Origin: Viola odorata
Taxonomy: Eukaryota > Streptophyta > Magnoliopsida > Malpighiales > Violaceae
Direction: 5' to 3'
Assembly (NCBI GenBank): GCA_963691705.1
Contig: OY829545.1
Location: 39,109,475-39,173,474, forward strand
Length of the DNA: 64,000 nt
Positions 49,914 through 60,845 of the stretch are shown here, one piece after another. The position numbers and the translations under genes are program-made. Every line of letters begins with the position of its first letter. Position 1 is the stretch's first letter. Under the pieces are notes generated by a model that worked only from the letters and a program-made list of their open reading frames with translations, ran no database searches and was not told where the DNA came from.

Positions 49914-50667
49914 AGTCATGAGGCCACCCGCCTAGCCCTCGCCGTACGTAAATCAACCCTATGCCGCGACCGAGACCTTACCGAAGAGCGTGCGCCATTC
50001 CCCACGACACGGCTGAGTCACCTTATGTCCTAGCAATCTCTTCCACAATAAATGGGCTTAGAAGCCCATCACAAGGCCATGGTATTTCCAGCAATGAGGA
50101 AGCATCCAAGGAGAAGCTCATTAAGGGCATTTTTATCACAACTTGCCATTTTGCTATCTTGTATAAATAGCTAGACTTAGTCTTATTTTCATAAGCTTTG
50201 ATGATGAATAATTGATTAAGTTGAGTTTACTCCTTCCTTATTCATCTAGGGCTCATTATTAGTGCTTGCCTTAGTTTTGGATTGTTGTGGCTTGAGTCAA
50301 TAAAAAAGACTAAGAATCCTTCACTTGTGTAATATGTTATTACTCCATCTTTGTGAGCGATTGAGTGTATATTTGAGTGTTCATTTTGGACGGTTTGTGT
50401 TTGTTGAATATCAAGAATATTCTGCCCGTGTTCAAGCTACTCATCAAGCATATCTCAAGTATTCATTCGGTCGTTATTCAAGCACTCATCTCTAATCCTT
50501 CCGCCATTCATCCGGGTATTTATCTTTGTATTTTCCACTACGTCTCCATCTTAGTTTCCTCCATATTTTTTGGTATTTTCTTGTGGTTTGTGATTGATAA
50601 AATCTAGAGCTAGATCCTCCTATTGTATCATACATTCGACCTTGACACGGGAGGTCGGATCTTATTA
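49914..50667 (+). repeat. LTR 1 of F, 5' truncated
   Basis: Matches the second LTR from AGTCATGAGGCCACC to the end GGTCGGATCTTATTA. The start is missing. No gene is in it. Confidence 0.75.
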
Positions 50668-51486
50668 GTTGGTAGCGGAGCGCTTGGGGTCTCGAGTTTC
50701 TTTATGTTGTGAGTTCAGCTTGAGTTTGATTTATTGTGTCACACTTAGGAATAACATCCGACCATAACACGAACAAGATAGAATCGCTGACCGCGGCAGT
50801 CCAGTTCATTTTCGTGTTCTGAGTGTTCTTGAGTTGTCTCGAGTTCTCTATTTTTTGTGAGTTGTACGCCCAAAAAATTCTAAAATTTTACGTACTTCAA
50901 CTTTAATTTGTGTGGAACATATTTTGTTTTTTAGTCATCAGCTAATTCTGTGAAATTTTCATACTTTTTGACCGCCAAAGAAACATGTATAGATTTTACT
51001 CGAGAAAAATAGTTCTTATTTTTGTAGTCAGTTTTCTGTGTCTTCCAGTCCGAATTTACTTTTCTTCCCTTCGTGAAAGTTGTAGTTATAAGTCTTCGGA
51101 ACGTCCCTGCTAAGTTTAGTAAATTTTAGCCTTCATTTTCTATATTTTAGAGTCAGTATACGAAAGTCTATCAAGAACACTCCTTAATCTTTCATTTAAC
51201 TGTCTTGTTTCCCTCCCAAATGAGTGACAAGCTAGTCACACTACCCAATCTCTTACACCTCCATGAAAACCTGCAACCACCACTCTACTGTAGCTGCACC
51301 TCTCCCTTCCTAGTTGTCAAAACCCTTGCTGTCTTTGGTGCCAAACTAGTCCAACCATCCGCAAAGACCCTCCCACTTCCTAGCTTCATTTGATAGCTAA
51401 CACCCTCCCCCTTCCGAGATTTATTTGATAGCTAACACCCTCCCCCTTCCTAGCTTCATTTGATAGCATGTGAAAAATAACCATTT
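50668..51486 (+). other. PBS and leader after LTR 1 of F
   Basis: Starts GTTGGTAGCGGAGCG (PBS at about 50671, as in NA-D). Noncoding leader repeated at 53422. Near 51390-51470 a 36-base piece (TTCATTTGATAGCTAACACC) is repeated. Confidence 0.65.
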
Positions 51487-51864
51487 TTGCACTTCATAAA
51501 TTATGATCCTTTCTTTTCGAAGCATGATAAGTCCCACATCTCCAAAGCTAGAATGCTTGAATTGCTTGTGTATAAATCAAATGATGAAATGCTTCATTCT
51601 TTCTTGCGGCAATTGTGTAGATTTCAAAACTATTTTGTACATGATAGTAGTATTAGAGTTGCTGTTTTTGTAATTATTAACCAAATTTTACAAATGAGTC
51701 ATTATAACAATTTTTGTAGGACTTACAATACCATCCGCATCTTGTATCACATGCTAGGAAATAAATTAGATGAATGCACAAATATTGTGAATGCTAGGAA
51801 CTTGTTTATTGCATTTGGCACACTCATGCGTAAGCGTGAATATTTAATTCCTTTTGTTTTCTAA
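51487..51864 (+). pseudogene. Unknown internal frame of F (125 codons)
   Basis: An open frame giving a Phe/Asn/Ile-rich, AT-biased protein (for example RFQNYFVHDSSIRVAVF). It has no family I recognise. Like the long unknown part of NA-D, it sits just before the element's 3' end, so it may be the tail of the same sort of non-autonomous gag-like frame. It may not be coding. Confidence 0.3.
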
Positions 51865-52142
51865 TGTTTGTTTTCAAGTGTCCTTAAGTATGGATGTGAG
51901 AAGGTGAGGACAACCATGGTGACAAAATCACAAGAGAAAGTGTGCACAAGCTGTGAGCTCACATGCACAATTCTAACCAAAAAAGGCGTTGAGGCGGATG
52001 TCCAATTGGTTACTAAACATGACAAATTTTGGCATATACTCCATTGGATTAATTCCAACGCGTTTAATTTTTATTTACCTTTGGAGTATAAGTATACAAA
52101 TCATTCATTTCATATTACTAACTTAAATATTTTTGTGGTAGG

Positions 52143-52572
52143 AAATGAATGATTTAAAGCTAAGAATTCAAGGGCGAATCCTTTCGAAGGGCAAGGTGAT
52201 GATGCGGTCACGGATACCTTTGACATCAAAATGCATGACACAATGCTTTTAATTCTAATAATTTGTATATTTTTTGTGGCAGGAATGAAGGAATTAAAGC
52301 TATGGATTCGAGGACGAATCCTTTTGAAGGGAAAGGTAGTGATGCATTCACGCCTACCTTTGAAACCGAGAAGCATGACACGGTGCTATAAGGACTGGTC
52401 CCGAGACATAGCACGGCCTTGAAAATGATTGCAAGCCTTATCGGAGGCCGAAAGGTGATGATGCGATCATGCCCACCTTTAGAATCAAAGAGCATGACAC
52501 GGTGCCACGAGGACCGGTTCTGAGACATAGCATGGCCTTGAGATGATTGCACACCTTATCGGAGGCCGAAAG
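52143..52572 (+). repeat. Repeated PPT/LTR-start border of F
   Basis: The block AAGGGCGAATCC...GAAGGG(C/A)AAGG then TGATGC occurs twice (about 52143-52245 and 52281-52383), and a 119-base LTR-start unit occurs at 52340 and again at 52459 (TGATGC(A/G)(T/A)TCA(C/T)GCC...CGGAGGCCGAAAG). The true LTR start is therefore unclear. Confidence 0.65.
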
Positions 52573-53421
52573 ACATGCGCGAAGCCATCGCAATGCCTAG
52601 GCCTAGACGCAGGGACCTCACAGGATGGCCGAGCAAGCCATAAAGCTGATGCGCAACTAACCCTAGCAAGTCATGAGGCCACCTGCCTAGCCCTCGCTGC
52701 ACGCACATCAACCCTAGGCCCCGGCCGAGACCATACCGAAGAGCGTGCGCCATTCCCATGACACGACCGTGTCACCTTATGTCTGAGCTATAATTTCAAC
52801 AACAAATGGGCTTGGAAGCCCATCACAAGGCAATGGTATTTCCAGCAATGAGGAAGCATCCAAGGAGAAGCTCATTAAGGTCTATTTTATCACAACTTGC
52901 CATTTTGCTATCTTGTATAAATAGCTAGACTTACTCTTATTTTCATAAGCTTTAATGATGAATAATTCATTAAGTTGAGTTTACTCCTTCCTTATTCATC
53001 CGGGGCTCAATATTGGTGCTTGCCCTGGTTTTGGATTAGCATGGCTCGAGTCAATCAAAAAGACTAAGAATCCTTCACTTGTGTAATCTATTATTACTCC
53101 ATCTTTGTAAGCGATTGAGTGTATATTTGAGTGTTCATTTTGGATGGTTTGTGTTTGTTGAATATCAAGAATATTCTGCCCGTGTTCAAGCTATTCATCA
53201 AGCATATCTCAAGTATTCATTCGATCATTATTCAAGAACTCATCTATAATCCTTCCGATATTCATTCGGGTATTTATCTTTGTATTTTCCATTGCATCTC
53301 CATATTAGTTTCCTCCATATCTATTGCCATTTTCTTGTGGTTTGTGAGTTATAAACTCTAAAGCTAGATCCTTCCATTGTTTCATACATTTGACCTTCAC
53401 ACCGGAGGTCGGATCGTATCA
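52340..53421 (+). repeat. LTR 2 of F (start uncertain)
   Basis: Starts TGATGCATTC after the purine tract GAAGGGAAAGG, ends GGATCGTATCA. Starts at 52200 or 52459 are possible. Its last 754 bases match LTR 1. Confidence 0.65.
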
Positions 53422-54969
53422 GGTGGTAGTGGAGCGCTTGGGCTCTCGAGTTTGTTTGTGTTGTGAGTTCAACTTGAGTTTGTTTTTTAGGTCACACTTA
53501 GGGATACCATCCGACCACAAATGGACAAGACAGAATTGCCAATCGAGGCAGTCCAGTTCGTTTTTATGTTCTAAGTGTTCTTCAGTTGTTTCGAGTTCTC
53601 TATGTTTGTGTCTGTTTTCTATTATGTTTTGTGTGAGTTATACCGCCCAGAAGATTCTAAAATTTTACATACTTAAACTTCAATCTATGTGGAACAAATT
53701 TTATTTTTGAGTCGTTAGCTAATTATGTGAATTTTTTATACCTTTTGACCGCCAAAGAAAAGTGTGCGGCTTTTACTCGAGAAAAATAGTTCTTATTTTT
53801 GTGGTCAGTTTTCTTTGTCTTCTAGTCAGAATTTAATTTTATTCCCCTCTTGAAAGTTGTAGTTCTGTGTCTTCGAAATGTCTCTGTTAAGTTTAGTAAA
53901 TTTTGGCCTTCATTTTCTATATTTTAGAGTCAATATACGAAAGTCTATCAAGAGCACTCTTTAATCTTTCATTTTCTATATTCCCAAGCTAGTCACACTA
54001 CCCAAACTCTTACACCTCCCTTAAAATCCGCAACCACCACTCTACCGTAGCTGCACCTCTCCCTTCCTAGCTGTCAAAACCCTTGTTGTCTTTGGTGCCA
54101 AACGAGTACAACCATCCGCAAAGACCCTCCCCCTTCCTAGCTTCATTTGATAGCTAAAACTTGCTGCCAAAAAAACCTACAAAAAAGCCTCACAAACACT
54201 AACCAACCTAAATTACACCTAGCTGATAGCTTTTCCTTAATTCCAAGACTCCAATTATTAATTTTGCAAGACCTCTCTCAATAAAAAAAGAAAGGAGGTA
54301 TTTCAGAAATTCAAAATCGAAGCTAACGGCATACTGTAGCATTCTGAACGGTATACCGTTAGTTGGTCCAACAATAGTTCCAACTATTTTATCTTGAATG
54401 AATTTGATAAGAGTGAACCAATACCATTGTGATTATTTTTGTATCATTGAATTGTGTAAAGGTGATTGAAATTTTGTAAACCTTGTGTGGGAATAACTGA
54501 AAGTGTGAATAATCATCCTAACTTCCATTCTTTCAAACCATAGTTTTCTTACATTCCACTCCAATATTTTTCTTTGTCTTTATCCAAACTTTTTCTTCTT
54601 TCTTGACTGGAACTTGTAGATCTTTTTCTTAGGATTGTTCATATTTAATTTTGTGAATTAATTCAATCATTTACTATTTTGTGTGTGTCATATTCGAAAG
54701 TTGCGCAAACCTGTCCAGTATTTCCAGCAAAACTGTTTAGTATTTCTTGTGTTTTTGCTTGTATTAATTCATTAGAAAAATCCTTATGATTGAACTTGAG
54801 ATTGCTAGATTGAACATTGGCAAGCCACAGTTTTGTTTGAAGAAGAAATTGAGATATTCGTGAGCACAACGCTTACGAGAGCTTAAACACTAGTGTAAAC
54901 ACGTGAGGGAGCGATTTGTTTTTAACTAACGTATAGACATACATATAGTTTGTTCATTTTGTAGGTACA
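53422..54969 (+). other. Leader after LTR 2 of F
   Basis: PBS-like GGTGGTAGTGGAGC then a noncoding leader repeated from 50668 up to about 54170, then AT-rich DNA. At about 54890-54915, AACACTAGTGTAAACACGTGAGGGAG also occurs, slightly changed, in the NA-D leader (about 28528-28554), linking the two families. No gene. Confidence 0.6.
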
Positions 54970-56290
54970 ATGACTTCATATAATTCTTTTCAATCAAGCT
55001 ATGGCCTAGATTCCTCCGACAAGGCCTTGGCCATGACCCCTCTACTAGTGGTCGTGAAACCATTGATTACCACCGAGCTCCACTCCCATTTTCAAGGGAA
55101 CAACCGATCCGACCGAATACATCGAATGGGAATATCACCTTGTAAGAACATTCAATTATCATCAATTGTCAAAAAAATAGAAAATTAAACTTGCTTCCGA
55201 GATATTTGATGACAATACTTATTGGTAGTACTCTATCAGCCGTAAAGGAGAACGGAGTAGGATATAGCCAATTACAACTTGGGCTGAAATGAGACATGTA
55301 ATGAGAGAATGTTTTGTGTCATCATACTATCGAGAATTATTAGAAGATGAGTTGTACTCCCTCCGACAAGGAAAAAAACCGTGTTCGAATATTGTCTAGA
55401 GTTTGATGATTTAGTCATCAAGACTTATCTTTAAGAAGTGGATTAAATAGAACGATTAGAAGACAACTTGAACTCAATGAGATTACAAGCTTAAAATCCA
55501 TGATGCTCCATGCTTGTGGAATCAAAGAACAAGAATCCTTGATGAAGCAAAACAATAGCTCCATCCATTGTTGTCCAAGTAACAAGAAGGCTTCTCCTTC
55601 CATTCCCTTAGAGCACGAGCCGAGCCAAGCACAACAAGAAGATTTCACTCACCAAAAACCACCAACACCAACTCAATCTTGTGAACCAAATGTGACTGAA
55701 AAATGTAATTTGATTGAAAAGAGTGTGGTTGTAAATTCTACAGTAATGAGTGAAAAATGTGAGCTTGTAAATGAGAGAAAAGAGTGTGGAGAGAAGAAAG
55801 AAAGTGGAGAGTAAAATATACAGTATGAAAATGGCAAGCATACCATTAAGGGTGAGATAAAAGATAGTGATCTTGAGCATGAAAAGAGCGAGAAAAATAA
55901 TGAGCAAAATACAAGGCATGAAAACAGCAAACATGCCATTGAGAGTGAAAAAATTGAGCAAAAGGAGAGTGAAAAAATTGAGCAAAAGGAGAGTGAAGAA
56001 AGTGAGCGAGAAAGGAGTAAGGAAATTGAGCAAATTTTACCAAATGTTATTCCTAACCTGTCTCCTCTACCCATTCCAATTGTTTTTCCTAGGAAACAAG
56101 TTGTAACCGTACCTTCAAAAGGGGTACCAAGTGGCATGTCCATCCTAGGAGGCGTTGGAAGCGTGATTGCTCAACAATGGTGTGCACAATGGTATGCGCA
56201 TTTTCCCTCTCAAAATACCAAAAGGTTAGTGCTTGCATCTCCTCATGATTCTTATTCACATGATGCAAATTTACAAGATAATTATTTATA
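54970..56290 (+). pseudogene. Broken gag of F
   Basis: Starts ATG 54970 (MTSYNSFQSSYGLD). Across frames one can read gag hallmarks: TWAEMRHVMRECFVSSYYREL (about 55280-55345) and LRQGKKTVFEYCLEFDDLV (about 55360-55415), the Retrotrans_gag pattern. Frameshifts and stops (about 55186, 55430, 55447, 55812) break it. The end is Glu/Lys/Ser-rich with repeats (SEKIEQKE twice near 55945-55990), similar in style to NA-D. No pol follows. Confidence 0.7.
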
Positions 56291-56579
56291 GACGTTTCAG
56301 CGAGTGAGGGTGAGGACGCTACGCTGCGCGTGGAGGGGCAACTCGTGCGCTGGCGGAGCTACGTCATTGCGCTTGCAAGGCTAGGTGATGATGGCGGACG
56401 GGACAGGCTGTGTGCTGGCGGGGCTAGGCTGTTGGCGATGCGATGGGGAGTCGACGGGAGCAAGCAGCTCGGTGGCTTGCTCCGCTGCTACTCTATGGCA
56501 ACTGTTCATATGCCATGCATATGAATTATGGGAGCCGTTGATCTGGTTGACTTTCCTTGGTCAACCAGATCAACGGTGA
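56291..56579. other. GC-rich stretch with a 17-base perfect hairpin
   Basis: 56300-56500 is GC-rich, unlike its neighbours, with no known frame. At 56535-56576, CCGTTGATCTGGTTGAC is followed by an 8-base loop and its exact complement. Confidence 0.55.
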
Positions 56580-57130
56580 TAATCAAATTCCTTATTTTAA
56601 TTTTATTTAAATGGCTTTGAGCCATTTTGCGACCAAATGTTTCGAAAACTTGAGTCAAAAGCGCCAGCGCGTAACGAAAAATAAGACGAATATAATAGTC
56701 GACAACGAATGAAGAAAAATCTTTGTTTAACGTGTTTATTTTCTCGTTCGGAAACATGAATATGTTCTAATGAGAAATAAATGACGTTACGACGAAAATT
56801 GCACGAGACGAAGTTGACTAGCGTGAATGAAAAAAAGAGTAGGTAATTGTCAATTGAAGAAATAACGCATTCGATCAATGATCCGAGCGAACTTACTCGG
56901 GTCCAATAAAAGTTCGAACAAAAATAATAATAAAATATGAAAAATGCCAAAAAGATGATAAAATATTAAAAATTCTAAATTTTATGCAATGACCTAAAAC
57001 GGAAAAATAAATAGCAAATGACTAACGGATAATTAAAAATATGATTTTTAAGGCTGAAAATAATAATAATAATAATAATGAAAATACGTGACAAAAAATT
57101 AAAAATACGATTTACGACGCTGATGATAAA
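56580..57130 (-). repeat. AT-rich piece, possibly part of the Ogre-G 3' LTR
   Basis: Sequence such as CTAAAACGGAAAAATAAATA, GACTAACGGATAATTAAAAA and an (AAT)n run at about 57057-57079 resembles Ogre LTR DNA read in reverse; recalled, not aligned. It joins gag directly, implying loss of pol. Confidence 0.35.
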
Positions 57131-59944
57131 ATGTGACGCGTTGATTGCTCCTCTGGTTTTCCCTTTGGTCTGAATGATCCCGAATGCTATAAGTTGCTTG
57201 ACTTTCTGCTGAAAAAGTCTGCAATCCTGAAATTCGTGCTTGCTTTCTCCTTGGCAGAATAGGCAAAGGGCCTGATTATTCTTTGGGTATGGCAGGTGTC
57301 CACTTTTAGCCAACACAAAGAAAAGTTCTTCTTTGGGCGCTTCCCTCACTAAAGGGAGAGAATCGTCAATTTCTTCGGTAAAAATGTCGTTCACCCACGG
57401 ATTATGGTGCGGCAGAGGATTGGTTGCCACGTCAGGACCTTTTGCTAGACCTTTGGAAGAGATTCGTCCGCGTTTGGTCAAATGATCAACCTTTTCTCTA
57501 ATGACGAAACAGTCTTCCAGAGAGTGTCCTCGGGCTCCGGCGTGATATTCGCAGCTAACCTTCGGATCATACCAACTAGGGTAAGGAGTTGGTTGAGGCG
57601 AGAGTGTGGATGGCGTAATCTGCCCGTCTGCTAGGAGACTTACGTAGATTTCCTTCAAAGGAAACGGGGGAGGTGACCACGTCGGTGAAGGGTACGATTC
57701 AGGATCTGGGATTCCCAAGAGGATGGTAATGACGCTACACTAGAGTGGGAGGGTGGTGTAGAATACCTGACAAGATAGTCGAATTTCCCGGAAGGCTGGC
57801 CTAGGGTGTCAATCTCACGGTCGCCCTCATCGCGACGCGTGGAGAACCATTTGTATGACAAAGTCGACCTTTTCTTTTGGATGATTTGGAGTGGGGGTGG
57901 GGTTCCTTTGGAGTTATACAAATACGGGATAGGAAATTCACCTCCGATGACATTAATGGATTCTTCCCCGTAGGTCGCTTTCTGGGTTTGTATTACTCTG
58001 AAACCCAAGAGTTGTCTCACCTTTCCTGCAAACAACTCGCAGGCTTAGATCTCATGGCTATTGTTTCCCTTGCAGTACACACAATGACTTGGATTGCTTT
58101 TCGAATATGGTATATACCCTCCTCGAGCTAAGGCCAGGAAAATTTGTTCTTGTGGCCAACTTGATACCAAAGAAGGAGGGTTGTCGCTTTCTCCTACTAA
58201 GATGGCATTTACCCCTCCATTTCCTTGAGAATGATTAGGGAGAGGGTTGGGGATGTGTTGGGTCCTTTAGCTAACCCTTCGAAAGAGACCCATCCCCTTT
58301 TGATTAGGTGATGAACTTTTACTTTGAAGGCGAAGCAGTTTTCCAGAGTGTGACCCGGGGATCCAGCGTGGTATTCGCATCATACATTGAGATCATACCA
58401 TTTCGGGTAAGGAGGCAATTGGGGCTGAGTTGGAAGAGGGTACGATCTGTCCGGCTGCCAAGAGATGTTTGTAGATTTCTCCTGTGGGAAGAGGAAAAGG
58501 AGGCAATGGCTCTCGATTCCACCGATTGTTTGACGTGTTTTGGTTATTCGGTGGGTTATATGGCTTAGGTTGCATGGGTTGTAATGTTTGTGCTGGAGGT
58601 GGTGGGAAATGTAGAGATGGTGTAGGATTTTGAGGCGCTATATTAGCAACGAGTGGTGAGGCAAACGGAAAGAAGGTGGGTTGATATAGTGGTGGCAGAT
58701 GATAGGGTGGTGGCGATAGATAAGGCGGAGGTGATGGAAATGATTGCCTGTGATTAGCTTAGGGAGCAAAAAATCCAACATCTCTTTTCATGACAAGCGC
58801 TTTCTTTGGTGCAGACTCTGGTGCCGAAGTCATGATTCGTTCAGACTTAATCCCTTGCTCGACTCTTTCTGCAATTAGAACCATGTCGGAGAAACTGTTT
58901 GACGGATTCGAGATCAGGTAGGTGTAGTAGGGAGCTTTGAAGGTGTGCACAAAAATTGACAAGAGTTCCTTGTCACTTAAAGGAGGAAAGATTCAGGAAG
59001 CCAACTCTCTCCATCTCTGAGCATAGGTTTTCACGGACACGCCGATTTTCTTTTCCAAATCTTGCAGGTCGGCGCGGTCGGGAGCTACCTCCATGTTGAA
59101 TTTGTATTGTTTGAAGAAGGCATCAGACAGGTCTCTCCACGTCCTGATCCTAGCTCTGTCTAGACCCATATACCAAGTTAGGTCGTGTTTGGCTAAGCTT
59201 TCTCAAAACAGATGAATCAACAATGGCTCGTTGTGGATCATCTCTGAGGTGGGTCTTTGGGCACTCGACCCCAGTATACTTTTCAAAGTCGGGGATCTTG
59301 TACTTTGGTCGTATAACGATCCCGGGGACCATGCATATATCGGTGGGACCAGTCGGGTCAAATGGATCAGCCCCTTCGATTTCTCTGAGTCTTTCTTCGA
59401 GCAGATTCAATCTATCACTTTTCGGTTTCTCGGCCATAATGGGGTTAGAATCGAAGGGTAGTAGAGGTTCTGGTGAGAACTGAGGTTGTACTGGGTAGGA
59501 AACAGGAGGCTGAATTCCCACAGGTCCGGGAACTGTGCTTGGAGTAAAATGACTTGGAAGTGGAGGGAGATACGAGGCTTCTAGGTGGGCCTGACTTTTA
59601 CTGGAGTCCACAACAAGGTTGGTTGAAAGGCCTTGAAGCGATGTGGCAATTTCTTCACTCGTGTTAACCATAGGGTTTATAGGGGTGGGCACAGTGAAGG
59701 GATTAATCCATTTCCATTGGCCCCCGGGACTAGAAAGTGGGATAAAAACTGAAGGTCTAACGACGGCCAGCGAAGAGGGAGGTCCTGCTGTTTGAGTGGG
59801 ATAAAAACCCGGTGGGAATTCGGCGGTAGCTTCATCTCTCTCCTTTTCGGCCCTGGCTGTCCTTTCTGTAGTAATCTTAACTTGTTCCTCTAACTCTGCG
59901 ATTCTAGCTGTTAGTACTTCATCGGCCTTAGCCTGTTCAGTCAT
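57131..59944 (-). pseudogene. Ogre-G gag, frameshifted, with duplicated zinc-finger region
   Basis: Starts MTEQAKADEVLTARIAELEEQ (coiled coil), then a Pro-rich part, then PKYKIPDFEKYTGVECPKTHL (the Ogre 'FKxPxFxKYxG' hallmark, about 59290). Frames shift near 59270 and 58980. Capsid pieces include FFKQYKFNMEVAPDRADLQ (about 59110) and AERVEQGIKSERI. The C-terminal part is present twice in tandem: at about 58000-58575 and 57140-57720, each with PLP.EIY..LLA.GQI, a CX2HX5HX4C finger (CEYHAGARGHSLEDC in the second) and a CX2CX5HX4C finger (CLFCQGESKHEFQDC). The first unit has stops, the second is open. Nonfunctional as a whole. Confidence 0.78.
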
Positions 59945-60845
59945 TTTTCATTTTTGAAGTCTAGTTACAGGGAGCCTGTGTGGAGTAGCTTGCTTTTGAG
60001 GAGCTATCGTGAACCTAAAAAAGGAAATAAAGAAAAACAAGTAAGTACAGGTGATGATATGCAGGTGATGTGCAATCCCGAGGCTTCCACGTTGCTCATT
60101 CGCTTTTCCGGCTATACTTTCACTTGATACTTTTAGGGCGGCTGGAGAGGCGAGACATCCTGGTTATTGACAAGATACGAAGGAAGCTACTATTCATTCC
60201 AAACGCCATGAAGCAATCTGGGATGCTATCAGGGAAAACAAAATCAGCAGGGGCAACCAATGTCGCTATACTAGGAAGATCTTTTTTACACTATGTTTTC
60301 AAACGATGCAGGGCCTGATGCCCGGTGAATCAATCCGAGGAGAGGGATGACGATCCATATTATGAATTTGGAGTTTGTGATGAGCAAGGAGGACATGACC
60401 ATTGGTGACCAATATTCGGATGTTTTGAGTATTTGGTAGGATTTTGTTTTTTGAAATTTTGGTGAAACGATTGTGTTTATTCCGGGGGGATTTTCTCTTT
60501 TATTTTTGTGATGGTCTATTGAGTTGTATTGGATGGACAAATGATATAGAAAGTAGAGGCGCTATAATAAATATCCGAAAGAGTACGACTTTATTGAAAG
60601 GGGTTTACAAAATATGGTAAACCTGCCAACTACCTAAATTCATCAGAAATGGCTAAATAGATGAAATCAGGGAATATAGTTATATGAAAAAAGGAAAGGG
60701 TTGCCGACATTCGAGTCTTCCTATGAAGGTGTCAACCCTGGAAGTCGGGATCCTCTTGCTCCGGCCAAAGGTATTCCATCGAGGCCATCTCCCCTTTTTG
60801 CATGTCTATCTCGGCCTCTAAAGTGGTAATCCGGCTTTACAGTGC
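59945..60845. other. Gap between Ogre-G ORF1 and gag
   Basis: No frame with homology seen. In Ogre the ORF1-gag gap is expected to be noncoding. Confidence 0.5.

Larger units (their letters stand above)
49914..56290 (+). mobile_element. F: rearranged gypsy-type element, LTR-internal-LTR-internal
   Basis: A direct repeat of about 1.5 kb (49914-51470 and 52668-54170) covers most of an LTR plus PBS and leader. The first LTR lacks its start; the first inside is only a leader joined to a 3' internal end; the second LTR is followed by leader and a broken gag; the end of the second inside is lost near 56290. This pattern fits unequal recombination between two copies, or two overlapping deletions. 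No pol is seen. Confidence 0.7.

Noticed and set aside
57057..57079. (AAT)n run as a feature of interest
   Set aside because: Ordinary microsatellite in AT-rich DNA.
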